From Gemmatimonadota bacterium (GTDB lineage: Bacteria; Gemmatimonadota; Gemmatimonadetes; Longimicrobiales; Gaopeijiaceae): 64,000 bases of DNA. Positions 54,954 through 63,714 of the stretch are shown here, one piece after another; positions within the stretch are counted from its first letter, which is position 1; every line of letters starts with the position of its first letter. The translations under genes were made by a program, and so were the position numbers. The notes beneath the pieces are model-generated. The model ran no database searches. It was given only the letters and a program-made list of their open reading frames with translations, and was not told where the DNA came from. The stretch is from assembly GCA_021295815.1 (NCBI GenBank), contig JAGWBQ010000007.1, forward strand, positions 224,247-288,246, written 5' to 3'.

Positions 54954-55552
54954 CAGTCCGGAGGAACCAACCTGGGATCGTTGCAGACGGGGTTGGAGTC
55001 GAAGACGAAGGTGAGCGTGCCTCCGCCCGGATCGATCACCAGCGGCTCCAGTTTGGCGTAGTAGACGCACTGAGCGCCGAAAACCCCGGTCTGCTGGTTG
55101 GTGCGCACGACGTAGATGTTCCCCATGGCCACCGGCACCGGCTCCCGCGAGACGTAGGCGGCGGTGTCGATCGGGGCCTCGGTCACTTCGTCGAAGCTCA
55201 CTCCGTTCAACGTGGCGATCCGGGCTCGCGCCGCGTAGACGCCGAGAGCTCCCGGGGGCAGGAGGACGATCGCGCCGCCTCGGGTATCGACCGCCATGTC
55301 CCAGACTCCGGTTGCCAGAGGAGCCTCCACGGTCACGCGCCGGCGCGAGGTGAAATTGAAGGCGGAGTGGAGGTTGAGCTCCGGGCGGGCGAGGGAGTAG
55401 AGAGTTACCGTGTCCGGCGCCTCCTCCCACGGAATGGCGAAGGGATCGTCGTCGCAGGCCCCGGGCGCGACAAGGGCGAATGCGAGAACTCCCGAGGCTG
55501 CGAGGGGCCTGCGAAAGCCGAGGGGAGCGCGAACGCTCTTTGAGGTGACCAT
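54953..55552 (-). CDS. Lipoprotein of unknown function
   Basis: 199 aa from ATG 55552. Lipobox VAPGAC (Cys33). The mature chain contains beta-rich sequence with RVTVEAPLATGVWDMAVDTRGGAI and a GGGTLTFVFDSNPVCND end; two further cysteines (AQCVYY, PVCND) could pair. No family recognised. First gene of a minus-strand unit with serS, the histidine kinase and pcrA, each overlapping the next by 1-4 nt. It diverges from manC with only 40 bp between starts, so the promoters must overlap. Confidence 0.7.
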   Translation of the reverse strand: MVTSKSVRAPLGFRRPLAASGVLAFALVAPGACDDDPFAIPWEEAPDTVTLYSLARPELNLHSAFNFTSRRRVTVEAPLATGVWDMAVDTRGGAIVLLPPGALGVYAARARIATLNGVSFDEVTEAPIDTAAYVSREPVPVAMGNIYVVRTNQQTGVFGAQCVYYAKLEPLVIDPGGGTLTFVFDSNPVCNDPRLVPPD

Positions 55553-55592
55553 AGGTCTTGAAACTACCCCGTCGCACGCGTAGGTTTCCCGG

Positions 55593-56747
55593 ATGAGCGA
55601 GAGACCTCCGCCGGCCGAATCGTGGGCCGTGATACTCGCCGGAGGAATAGGCTCCCGGTTCTGGCCTGCCTCCACGCCCGATCGCCCCAAGCAGTTGTTG
55701 CCCTTCGATTCCGGGCGTCCCCTGATATGCGGCGCTTGGGAGCGGGCGATGGCCGTGAGCGGCCCCGGTCGTGTTCGCATTCTCGCGCCGGAGGGCCTGG
55801 TCGAAGGGCTGCTGCGGGCGCTGCCGGAGGCGGACGAAGACGTCATCTGGATCGAGACCGAGCTGAAAGGTACCGCCCCCGCACTCGCGCGAGCCGCATG
55901 GGAGATCGAGGCCTTGGAACCGGGCGCCTTGATGACCTCGCTGCACGCGGATCACGCGATCGGTCCGATGCGCGAGTTCGAGCGGACCATCGCCGTCGCC
56001 CTCGGACTCGCGGCGCGGGAGCCGACCCTGGTGTGCGTGGCCGCCCCGCCTTCCCGCGCGGAGACGGGGTACGGCTATGTCGAGCCGGGTGCCGAGCTAC
56101 CGACCGATACCGGCCTCCCGACCGTGCCTGATCGGGTCGCGGTCCCGAACCCGCCCGGCGTCGCGGTCGGGAGCGGGGCGGATCGCTCTTCGGACGCTCG
56201 GGAAGAACGGAAGCCCGCCGCCTTCAAGGTCGCGTCCTTCCACGAGAAGCCGGACCGCGAAACCGCCCGACGGTACTGCGATGCGGGCTTCCTGTGGAAC
56301 ACCGGCATCTTCGTCTGGCGGGCGTCGACATTTCTCGAAGAGACGAGGATGCGGGCACCGGAGATCGGGCGCCTGCTCGATGGGCTGGAGCGCGACGGGC
56401 CCCCGTCCTTCTTCAAGGAATCGCCCTCCGCGGTCGTGGATCGAGCGATTCTCGAACGCTCCGACCGAGTAAGCGCCGTACGCGCCTCCTTCGACTGGGA
56501 CGACGTAGGAAGCTGGGAAGCGCTCGCCCGCCAGGGTTCTGCGGACGACTGCGGCAACAGCCTCCACGGCCCGGTGCGGGTGCTCGCAGGCCGGGACAAC
56601 ATCGTCTTCGCTGAAGGAGGACGGGTCGTGGTCCACGGAATCGACGACGCCATCATCGTCAGAACCGACAAGGTGACCCTGGTCCTCGGTCGCGACCGCT
56701 CGGACGAGCTCCGGTCAGTTCTGGAATCGATCGGAGAATCGTCGTGA
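55593..56747 (+). CDS. manC: Mannose-1-phosphate guanylyltransferase
   Basis: 384 aa. Makes GDP-mannose for surface polysaccharides and glycosylation. N-terminal NTP loop VILAGGIGSRFWPASTPDRPKQ, SLHADHAIGP, FHEKPD, GFLWNTGIFVWRA and SFDWDDVGSWEAL are diagnostic. It lacks the cupin-type phosphomannose isomerase domain that extends ManC of enterics to 470 residues, so it is the monofunctional type. A linker at about 165-205 is low-complexity and longer than usual. The next gene overlaps by 4 nt. Confidence 0.93.
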   Translation: MSERPPPAESWAVILAGGIGSRFWPASTPDRPKQLLPFDSGRPLICGAWERAMAVSGPGRVRILAPEGLVEGLLRALPEADEDVIWIETELKGTAPALARAAWEIEALEPGALMTSLHADHAIGPMREFERTIAVALGLAAREPTLVCVAAPPSRAETGYGYVEPGAELPTDTGLPTVPDRVAVPNPPGVAVGSGADRSSDAREERKPAAFKVASFHEKPDRETARRYCDAGFLWNTGIFVWRASTFLEETRMRAPEIGRLLDGLERDGPPSFFKESPSAVVDRAILERSDRVSAVRASFDWDDVGSWEALARQGSADDCGNSLHGPVRVLAGRDNIVFAEGGRVVVHGIDDAIIVRTDKVTLVLGRDRSDELRSVLESIGESS

Positions 56748-58018
56748 ACCCGATTCGTTTCATACTCCGCGATGACACCTCGATCCAGTCCTGGGAACCG
56801 TTCGCGCTCACCCGGCCGGTCGGGGAGCTCGTGTTCGGGACCCTTTCCCTGCGCCGCAGGGCCGAGCGGCGTCTGGGACTCTCCTGCGAAGGCTACCTGT
56901 TGAAGGAGGGGGCGGGGCGGGAACACCTCGCCCGGACCTCCGTCTCCGGCTCGCCTCCAGTCACGACGCACCTCCCGCCCGACCCTGAGAGGCCGACCCT
57001 CGTGCTTTCGGCCCGGGTGGCGCTCGATGCCGTGGCAGGGGGGTCGGACGCGCTCGAAGGCATGCTGGCCGGCGACGAGCCAGGTACCTTGACGCTCAAC
57101 GGGGTCGAGTGCGGATGGTTCGCACCGGCGGGGAAGGGCGTGTCGGACTCGCGGGGCGCCGCCCCGACGCTGGAGCTCGCGGGAACCCTTCTCGTCAACC
57201 TCTGGGATCTCGTCGCATCCAACTCGGCGAGGCTCTGGGCCGATCTGGAGCCCCGCGGGCGCGAGACGCCCGATTCCGAGGCCACGGTCCCTCACGTGAT
57301 CGGCGACCATCCGGTTCGGATCGCGCCCGGAGCGAACGTTGAGCCGGGAGTGGTCATCGACGCCCGTTCGGGAGCGGTGACGGTAGGCTACGGAGCGAAG
57401 ATCGAGACGCCGGCTCGGTTGGAAGGACCGGTCGCGCTCGGCCCCGGGGTCTCGGTGAGCGCCTTCACGCGCCTGGTCGGCCCGGTATTCGTAGGTGCGG
57501 GGAGCAGGGTGCTGGGCGGAGAGATCGCAGCCTCCAGGGTGGGGCGTCACTCTCGGGTTCGCGGAGAGGTCGCCTACTCGATCGTCGGCGACTTCGCGAA
57601 CAAGGCGCACGAGGGTCATGTGGCCCACTCGATAATCGGCGACTGGGTCAATCTCGGGGCGGGTACCATCATCTCGAATCTCAAGAACAATTACGCACCG
57701 ATTCGCGTCCGCGGCGCATCCGGCAGCCGGAAGACCGATCTCGTCAAGCTGGGTGCGCTCATCGGCGACTACGCCCGCACCGGGATCGGCACGCTGATCG
57801 GCACCGGGTCGATCATCGGCGCGGGCAGCAACATCTTCGGCGGCGGAATGGCGTCGGGCTTCATTCCTCCGTTTTCATGGACCGACGGAACTCGCTCGCG
57901 CTACCGGGTCGACGACTTCGTCGAGAGCCTGGGGCGCATGATGGCCCGGCGCGGCCAGGAGATGACGCCCGCGTTGGAATCGCGGGTCAGACGAGTCTGG
58001 GAAGCGTCGGTACCGTGA
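56744..58018 (+). CDS. Alternate GlmU-like sugar nucleotidyltransferase/acetyltransferase
   Basis: 424 aa from GTG 56744. The N-terminal third resembles a reduced nucleotidyltransferase domain (RFILRDDTSIQSWEPFALTRP, then PVGELVFGTLSLRRR). The C-terminal half is a left-handed beta-helix with repeated hexapeptides (HSRVRGEVAYSIVGDFANKA, SIIGDWVNLGAGTIISNLKN). This two-domain order fits the alternate GlmU family, which supplies UDP-GlcNAc or a related sugar, rather than classical GlmU. The normal GxGxR loop is absent. Coupled to manC. Confidence 0.82.
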   Translation: MNPIRFILRDDTSIQSWEPFALTRPVGELVFGTLSLRRRAERRLGLSCEGYLLKEGAGREHLARTSVSGSPPVTTHLPPDPERPTLVLSARVALDAVAGGSDALEGMLAGDEPGTLTLNGVECGWFAPAGKGVSDSRGAAPTLELAGTLLVNLWDLVASNSARLWADLEPRGRETPDSEATVPHVIGDHPVRIAPGANVEPGVVIDARSGAVTVGYGAKIETPARLEGPVALGPGVSVSAFTRLVGPVFVGAGSRVLGGEIAASRVGRHSRVRGEVAYSIVGDFANKAHEGHVAHSIIGDWVNLGAGTIISNLKNNYAPIRVRGASGSRKTDLVKLGALIGDYARTGIGTLIGTGSIIGAGSNIFGGGMASGFIPPFSWTDGTRSRYRVDDFVESLGRMMARRGQEMTPALESRVRRVWEASVP

Positions 58019-58054
58019 CGCGCGAACCACGAAGATGACCGGAGAGGTGCGCAG

Positions 58055-58891
58055 GTGAGAGTTTCGGTGCTCGCGAGCGGCAGCGCGGGCAACTCGATTT
58101 TCGTGTGGTGCGGCAACACCCGGATACTCGTCGATTCCGGTCTGAGCGGGAAGGAGGTTGCGCGCAGGCTCCATCTGGTCGGTGCGGAAGCGGACGGGAT
58201 CAGCGACATCGTCATCACCCACGACCACGCCGACCACGTCCGCGGGATGGGGGTTTTCGCCCGCAGGCACGGAGCCCGGCTCCACCTGACCGAGCGGACG
58301 CACGAGGCGTGCGACCGCTATCTGCGCGGCGGCGAGAGCGTGTCGCACTTCGAGCCCGAACGCGCGTTCCAAGTGGGGGACGTCCACGTGGATCCGTTCG
58401 TGACCGTCCACGACGCGAGCGACCCTGCGGGAGTCGCCCTGACCGACGAATGCACGGGCGCGAGACTTGGGATCGCCACCGATCTGGGTAGGATGACCGC
58501 CTCAGCCCGGCTTGCCCTCGCAGGGTCCACCATGCTCGTCCTCGAAGCGAATCACGATCCGGTGCTTCTCCACCAGAGTCGCTACCCCCCGAGCGTGCGG
58601 GGAAGGATCGCCTCCAGCCACGGACATCTCTCGAACGACGCCGCGGCTCGGCTCGTCGTCGAGCTTCTGCACCCCGGCCTCGCCGTCGTCGTGCTCGCGC
58701 ATCTCTCGGAGGAGTGCAATCGCCCCGAGCTCGCCCGTGCCGCAGTCGGTGAGGCGTTGAAAAAAGAAGGTTGGCAGGGAAGGCTGGAAGTCGCCTCTCA
58801 ACACGAGCCCACCTCGCTCTTCGATTTAGCCGAAGATCCCAGTCCGGCCGAACATCCGGAGCGATCCGCCGCAGTCCCGAAGGCGGGCTGA
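58055..58891 (+). CDS. MBL-fold metallo-hydrolase (WalJ/YycJ-like)
   Basis: 278 aa from GTG 58055. Metallo-beta-lactamase fold with SVLASGSAGNSIFV, the zinc motif THDHADHVRGM, late metal His residues in SSHGHLSND and the VVLAHLSEECNRPE end. This pattern fits the YycJ/WalJ branch, proposed to be a 5'-3' exonuclease in some Firmicutes. The last 35 residues are extra and unconserved. Confidence 0.87.
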   Translation: MRVSVLASGSAGNSIFVWCGNTRILVDSGLSGKEVARRLHLVGAEADGISDIVITHDHADHVRGMGVFARRHGARLHLTERTHEACDRYLRGGESVSHFEPERAFQVGDVHVDPFVTVHDASDPAGVALTDECTGARLGIATDLGRMTASARLALAGSTMLVLEANHDPVLLHQSRYPPSVRGRIASSHGHLSNDAAARLVVELLHPGLAVVVLAHLSEECNRPELARAAVGEALKKEGWQGRLEVASQHEPTSLFDLAEDPSPAEHPERSAAVPKAG

Positions 58892-58902
58892 CCGCAAGAG
58901 GT

Positions 58903-59409
58903 TCAGTCGTCCGCGTCGCTCCGAACGGGAACGTCCTCCGGCGGATCTTCGGCTTTCGGCGCCCCGAGCAACTGGGTGACCGACCTGAAGGTTCGCAGAG
59001 CCGACGCGGTGTCTAGGTAGAGATCCTCGCACTCCTTCTGGATCACGGCGAGCAAGGCGGTGAGGTCGTTGACGCGTTCCTCGAGGTCGCTCCAAGCCTT
59101 GCGCGCGCCGTCGCTCACGTGTGCTGCGGAGGCTTCCAGGCTCTCGACTCCCGAGCGCAGGGAGCCCGATATCGCCTGCGCATGTCGAGAAGTGGCGGTG
59201 AGCGAGTCGAGCAATGGTCTTACCTCGTCCCGATACGCCGTCTTCATCTCGACCCTCGTCACCCGAAGAAGCCTGCCGAAGCGCAGAGCCAGAAGGACGC
59301 AGACCCCTGCGAGCAGAATCGCCGCCACCGCCAGCACGACGGTCGCGACATCCGCTGCGACCGCCCATCCTCCGCCCGGCGGAGCTGCGCCTACGGCTTG
59401 TTCTGGCAT
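58903..59409 (-). CDS. DUF948-like single-pass membrane protein
   Basis: 168 aa. One membrane helix (VATVVLAVAAILLAGVCVLLALRFG, about 20-45) followed by a long helical, heptad-like cytoplasmic region (LLDSLTATSRHAQAISGSLR, VNDLTALLAVIQKECEDLYL), the plan of DUF948 proteins. Function unknown. Divergent from murA with an 82-bp gap. Confidence 0.75.
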   Translation of the reverse strand: MPEQAVGAAPPGGGWAVAADVATVVLAVAAILLAGVCVLLALRFGRLLRVTRVEMKTAYRDEVRPLLDSLTATSRHAQAISGSLRSGVESLEASAAHVSDGARKAWSDLEERVNDLTALLAVIQKECEDLYLDTASALRTFRSVTQLLGAPKAEDPPEDVPVRSDADD

Positions 59410-59491
59410 AGTCGGTCCTCGGGTCGGGTGCGCGGTCGGCTCGGGTGAAGGGTTAGTTTAGCGGATTGATTCGCCCTCAAGATAGCACCTC

Positions 59492-60781
59492 ATGGAAACC
59501 TTCGCAGTTGAGGGAGGCCACAGCCTCTCCGGCGCCATCCGACCGAACGGCAACAAGAACGCCGCGCTTCCCTGCGTCGCCGCGTCGGCGCTTGCCGAAG
59601 AACCGGTGACTCTACGGAACGTGCCCCGCATTCGCGACGTCATCACCCTGCTCAGCATCCTCGAGTCCATGGGTGCGCGGGTGGAGTGGGTCGAGGAAGA
59701 ATGCGTGGAGATCGACACCGCCGGCCTTGCCTCGGGAGAGGTGGACCGCGATCAGGCGGCGCGCATCCGGGCCTCGGTGCTCCTGGCCGGACCGCTGCTC
59801 GGACGCTTCGGAATGCTCAAGCTGCCTCCGCCGGGAGGCGACGTGATCGGGCGCAGACGGCTCGACACGCACTTCCTCGCCTTTAGGGCGCTCGGCGCCA
59901 CGGTCGAGCTCAACGGCGGCTACAAGGTCGCCGCCAGATCCCTGACCGGCAGCAGGATATTCCTCGACGAGCCCTCGGTCACCGGAACCGAGAACGCCAT
60001 CATGGCGGCGGTGCGGGCGTCGGGAACGACCCTCCTGCGGAACGCTGCGGCCGAACCTCACGTCCAGGATCTCTGCCATCTGCTCAACGCGATGGGAGCC
60101 AAGATCGACGGCATCGGCACCAACCAGCTCACCATCGAGGGCGTGGACCGGCTCGGAGGCGCGGATTTCGCCATCTCCGCCGACCATATCGAGACCGGTT
60201 CCTTCGTCGGTCTGGCGGCGGTCACCGGAAGCGACATCACGATCACCGACGCTCCGATCGAACACCTCGATTCCACCCTGCTCGGATTCGACCGGCTGGG
60301 GATCAACTGCGAAACTCGAGGGAACGACCTGCGCGTGCTGGGATCGGGCGAGGCCGTGGTCAAGCAGGACGCCTTCGGTCACGTGCCCAAGCTCGACGAC
60401 GGACCTTGGCCGGCGTTTCCGGCGGACCTGACCTCCATCGGCGTGGTCGCGGCGACGCAGTGCCGGGGCGTGATCCTCGTCTACGAGAAAATGTTCGAAT
60501 CGAGAATGTTCTTCACCGACAAGCTCGTGGCCATGGGCGCCTCGATCATTCTCTGCGACCCGCATCGGGTGGTGGTCTCCGGTCCCACTCCACTTCGCGC
60601 CGCCCGGCTGGAGAGTCCGGACATCAGGGCCGGTATGGCGCTGCTCATCGCCGCACTGGGCGCGAAGGGGACGAGCGTGATCCATAACATCGGGCAGATC
60701 GAGCGAGGCTACGCGAACATCGACGAACGCCTGACCGCGATGGGGGCGCGGATCCGGAGAGTGGGGGCGGGTGAGGATTGA
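59492..60781 (+). CDS. murA: UDP-N-acetylglucosamine 1-carboxyvinyltransferase MurA
   Basis: 429 aa, first committed step of peptidoglycan synthesis. N-terminal LSGAIRPNGNKNAALP, VTGTENAIMAA and the C-terminal DIRAGMALLIAALGAKG are typical. In the active-site loop the usual Cys115 is replaced by Asp (LPPPGGDVIGRRRLD, around residue 116). That exchange is known from Mycobacterium and Chlamydia and makes the enzyme insensitive to fosfomycin. The gap upstream contains weak AT-rich elements but no clear promoter. Confidence 0.96.
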   Translation: METFAVEGGHSLSGAIRPNGNKNAALPCVAASALAEEPVTLRNVPRIRDVITLLSILESMGARVEWVEEECVEIDTAGLASGEVDRDQAARIRASVLLAGPLLGRFGMLKLPPPGGDVIGRRRLDTHFLAFRALGATVELNGGYKVAARSLTGSRIFLDEPSVTGTENAIMAAVRASGTTLLRNAAAEPHVQDLCHLLNAMGAKIDGIGTNQLTIEGVDRLGGADFAISADHIETGSFVGLAAVTGSDITITDAPIEHLDSTLLGFDRLGINCETRGNDLRVLGSGEAVVKQDAFGHVPKLDDGPWPAFPADLTSIGVVAATQCRGVILVYEKMFESRMFFTDKLVAMGASIILCDPHRVVVSGPTPLRAARLESPDIRAGMALLIAALGAKGTSVIHNIGQIERGYANIDERLTAMGARIRRVGAGED

Positions 60782-60883
60782 GGCTGATCGGGAGTCCGGC
60801 GTTTGGTGCCGATCTTGGATGGATTCTTCCGTTTTTGCCCGGAACGTTTTGCGGATCGGCGGCCGCGAGTACCGTCCCGGATG

Positions 60884-60938
60884 TCAGGCTCATCTCCCGC
60901 TGGAGACCGGATCCCGTTCAGGCTCACCTGCCGCTGGA
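60884..60938 (+). promoter_or_regulatory. Paired direct repeats upstream of a promoter (site 2)
   Basis: TCAGGCTCATCTCCCGCTGG (60884-60903) and TTCAGGCTCACCTGCCGCTG (60917-60936), about 34 bp apart. They match the pair at 27312-27364 and stand at the same distance from the following -35. Confidence 0.6.
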
Positions 60939-60949
60939 AAGGATGGGCC

Positions 60950-60978
60950 TTGCCATTCCTGAGAAGAAGTAGTAAACT
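60950..60978 (+). promoter_or_regulatory. Promoter of the repeat lipoprotein gene
   Basis: TTGCCA (60950-60955), 17-nt spacer, TAAACT (60973-60978). The leader to ATG 61064 is about 80 nt, like the 75 nt at the 27376 promoter. Neither leader has a Shine-Dalgarno sequence. Confidence 0.6.
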
Positions 60979-61063
60979 CCGGCCCGCTTGAGTTTTTCGA
61001 ACTTCCGGGCCAGAAATCGAACCGTTCGATTCTATCCGATCTCAACAACTCCAAACCGACAAC

Positions 61064-62704
61064 ATGATCAATACATCCTCCACCTTTGAGCTTTCCGTTT
61101 CGAGACGGTCGGCACCAGCTCGGCAGGACCCGACAAACGTGCCGTTTCGTTGTCGCCGCCGCCATCGCCTGGCGGGTTGGTTCACGGCTGCCTTCGCGGT
61201 GGTGTCGCTATCGGCGTGCGGAGAGGACGGCCCGACGACGCCACCCCCGAACCGGGCACCGGTTGCGGTCGGGACGATCTCGGCACGGACGATCGAAGTC
61301 GGTGAGTCGGCGGCGTTCGACGTTTCGGGCAGCTTCAGCGATCCGGACGGGGATGCCTTGACGTATACGGCGTCGTCGTCGGACGTGAGCGTCGCGACGG
61401 CCGGCGTGTCGGGCTCGACGCTGACGGTCGGTGCGCTCACGGCTTCCGATGCAGGGGGGCTCACGGCCACTCAGAGCTTCGACGTGACCGTGCCGAACCA
61501 GGCGCCTGCTGCGGTCGGGACGATCCCGGCGCGGACGGTTCAGGTCGGCGATGCGGCCACGCTCGATGTTTCGGGCAGCTTCAGCGATCCGGACGGGGAC
61601 GCCCTGACGTATACGGCGTCGTCGTCGGACGTGAGCGTCGCGACGGCCGGCGTGTCGGGCTCGACGCTGACGGTCGGTGCGCTCACGGCCGCCGATGCCG
61701 GAGGGCTCACGGCCACGCAGAGCTTCGAGGTGACCGTGCCGAACCAGGCGCCGGTTGCGGTCGGGACGATCTCGGCGCGGACGGTTCAGGTCGGCGAGTC
61801 GGCGGCGTTCGACGTTTCGGCCAGCTTCAGCGATCCGGACGGGGACGCCCTGACGTATACGGCGTCGTCGTCGGACTCGAGCGTGGCGACGGCCGGCGTG
61901 ACGGATTCGACGCTGACGGTCGACGGGCTCTCGAGGGGCACGGCCACGATCACGGTCACGGCCACCGACGCCGGCGGGTTCACGGCCGAGCAGAGCTTCG
62001 ACGTGACCGTGCCGAATCGGGCGCCGGCTGCGGTCGGCACGATCTCGGCGCGGACGGTTCAGGTCGGTGAGTCGGCGGCGTTCGACGTTTCGGCCAGCTT
62101 CAGCGATCCGGACGGTGACGCGCTGACGTATACGGCGTCGTCGTCGGACTCGAGCGTGGCGACGGCCGGCGTGTCGGGCTCGACGCTGACGGTCGACGGG
62201 CTTGCGAGGGGCACGGCCACGATCACGGTCACGGCCACCGATGCCGGGGGGCTCACGGCCGAGCAGAGCTTCGACGTGACCGTGCCGAACCCGAACCGGG
62301 CGCCTGCCGCGGTCGGGACGATCTCGGCGCGGACGGTTCAGGTCGGCGATGCGGACACGCTCGATCTTTCGGCCAGCTTCAGCGATCCGGACGGGGACGC
62401 GTTGACTTATACGGCGTCGTCGTCGGACTCGAGCGTGGCGACGCCCGCAGTGACGGATTCGACGCTTACGGTCGGCGCGCTCGCGAAGGGCACGGCCACG
62501 ATCACGGTAACGGCCGCCGATACCGACGGGCTCACGGCCACTCAGAGCTTCGACGTGACCGTGCCGAACCGGGCGCCTGCCGCGGTCGGGACGATCTCGG
62601 CGCGGACGGTTCAGGTCGGCGATGCGGACACGCTCGTGGTTTCGGCCAACTTCAGCGATCCGGACGGGGACGCGCTGACGTATACGGCGTCACGCCCGCG
62701 GTGA
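61064..62704 (+). CDS. Tandem-repeat (Ig/cadherin-like) lipoprotein, first open segment
   Basis: 546 codons to the first stop. N-terminus has a basic region, a hydrophobic core (WFTAAFAVVSLSAC) and lipobox Cys52, so it is probably a surface or outer-membrane lipoprotein. After a TTPPPNRAP linker come about 6 near-identical domains of 82-90 residues. Each has the plan PVAVGTISARTVQVGESAAF, FSDPDGDALTYTASSSD, then SSVATAGV and SFDVTVP. Such FSDPDGD repeats bind calcium in cadherin-like folds and serve adhesion or as surface spacers. At about 62691 a 22-bp deletion in repeat 6 shifts the frame and causes the stop at 62704. The gene clearly continues downstream. Confidence 0.85.
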   Translation: MINTSSTFELSVSRRSAPARQDPTNVPFRCRRRHRLAGWFTAAFAVVSLSACGEDGPTTPPPNRAPVAVGTISARTIEVGESAAFDVSGSFSDPDGDALTYTASSSDVSVATAGVSGSTLTVGALTASDAGGLTATQSFDVTVPNQAPAAVGTIPARTVQVGDAATLDVSGSFSDPDGDALTYTASSSDVSVATAGVSGSTLTVGALTAADAGGLTATQSFEVTVPNQAPVAVGTISARTVQVGESAAFDVSASFSDPDGDALTYTASSSDSSVATAGVTDSTLTVDGLSRGTATITVTATDAGGFTAEQSFDVTVPNRAPAAVGTISARTVQVGESAAFDVSASFSDPDGDALTYTASSSDSSVATAGVSGSTLTVDGLARGTATITVTATDAGGLTAEQSFDVTVPNPNRAPAAVGTISARTVQVGDADTLDLSASFSDPDGDALTYTASSSDSSVATPAVTDSTLTVGALAKGTATITVTAADTDGLTATQSFDVTVPNRAPAAVGTISARTVQVGDADTLVVSANFSDPDGDALTYTASRPR

Positions 62705-63714
62705 CGGATTCGACTCTGACGGTCGGCGCGCTTGCGAAGGGCACGGCCACGATCACGGTCACGGCCGCCGATGCCGGGGGGCTCACGGCCGAGCAGAGCT
62801 TCGACGTGACCGTGCCGATCCCGAACCGGGCGCCTGCCGCGGTCGGGACGATCCCGGCGCGGACGGTTCAGGTCGGCGATGCGGCCACGCTCGATCTTTC
62901 GGCCAGTTTCAGCGATCCGGACGGGGATACCTTGACGTATACGGCGTCGTCGTCGGATTCGAGCGTGGCGACGCCCGCGGTGACGGATTCGACTCTGACG
63001 GTCGGCGCGCACGCGAAGGGCACGGCCACGATCACGGTTACGGCCGCCGATGCCGACGGGCTCACGGCCACTCAGAGCTTCGACGTGACCGTGCCGAACC
63101 AGGCGCCTGTCGTGGTGGGGCAGCTCCCGGCGCGGACGGTTCAGGTCGGCGATGCGGACACGCTCGATCTTTCGGCCAGTTTCAGCGATCCGGACGGGGA
63201 CGCCTTGACGTATACGGCGTCGTCGTCGGATTCGAGCGTGGCGACGGCCGGCGTGACGGATTCGACGCTGACGGTCGACGGGCTCGCGAAGGGCACGGCC
63301 ACGATCACGGTGACGGCCGCTGATGCCGACGGGTTCACGGCCACTCAGAGCTTCGACGTGACCGTGCCGAACCAGGCGCCCGTCGCGGAGGGGACGATCT
63401 CGGCGCGGACGATCGAGGTCGGCGATGCGGACACGCTCGTGGTTTCGGGCAGCTTCAGCGATCCGGACGGGGACGCCTTGACGTATACGGGCCGGCGTGA
63501 CGGATTCGACGCTGACGATCGACGGGCTCGCGAAGGGCACGGCCACGATCACGGTGACGGCTGCCGATGCCGACACCACGGCCGCTCAGACCTTCCTGGT
63601 GACCGTGCCGAACCAGGCGCCTGTCGCGGAGGGGACGATCTCGGCGCGGACGATCGAGGTCGGCGATGCGGTGGTGTTCTACGTTTCGGGCAGCTTCAGC
63701 GATCCGGACGGTGA
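62701..63714 (+). CDS. Continuation of the tandem-repeat lipoprotein in a second phase
   Basis: Same repeats, read one phase later than the 61064 segment. Homologous sequence runs from about 62701 to about 63489 (end of repeat 6 to the middle of repeat 9), with four SFDVTVP borders. At 63489 a 29-bp deletion, again at the YTASSSD position, shifts the frame back, and the remaining codons to 63714 are nonsense. There is no signal peptide or Shine-Dalgarno, so it is a fragment rather than an independent gene. Conserved codon use on both sides suggests the damage is recent or an assembly error. Confidence 0.75.
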   Translation: MTDSTLTVGALAKGTATITVTAADAGGLTAEQSFDVTVPIPNRAPAAVGTIPARTVQVGDAATLDLSASFSDPDGDTLTYTASSSDSSVATPAVTDSTLTVGAHAKGTATITVTAADADGLTATQSFDVTVPNQAPVVVGQLPARTVQVGDADTLDLSASFSDPDGDALTYTASSSDSSVATAGVTDSTLTVDGLAKGTATITVTAADADGFTATQSFDVTVPNQAPVAEGTISARTIEVGDADTLVVSGSFSDPDGDALTYTGRRDGFDADDRRAREGHGHDHGDGCRCRHHGRSDLPGDRAEPGACRGGDDLGADDRGRRCGGVLRFGQLQRSGR

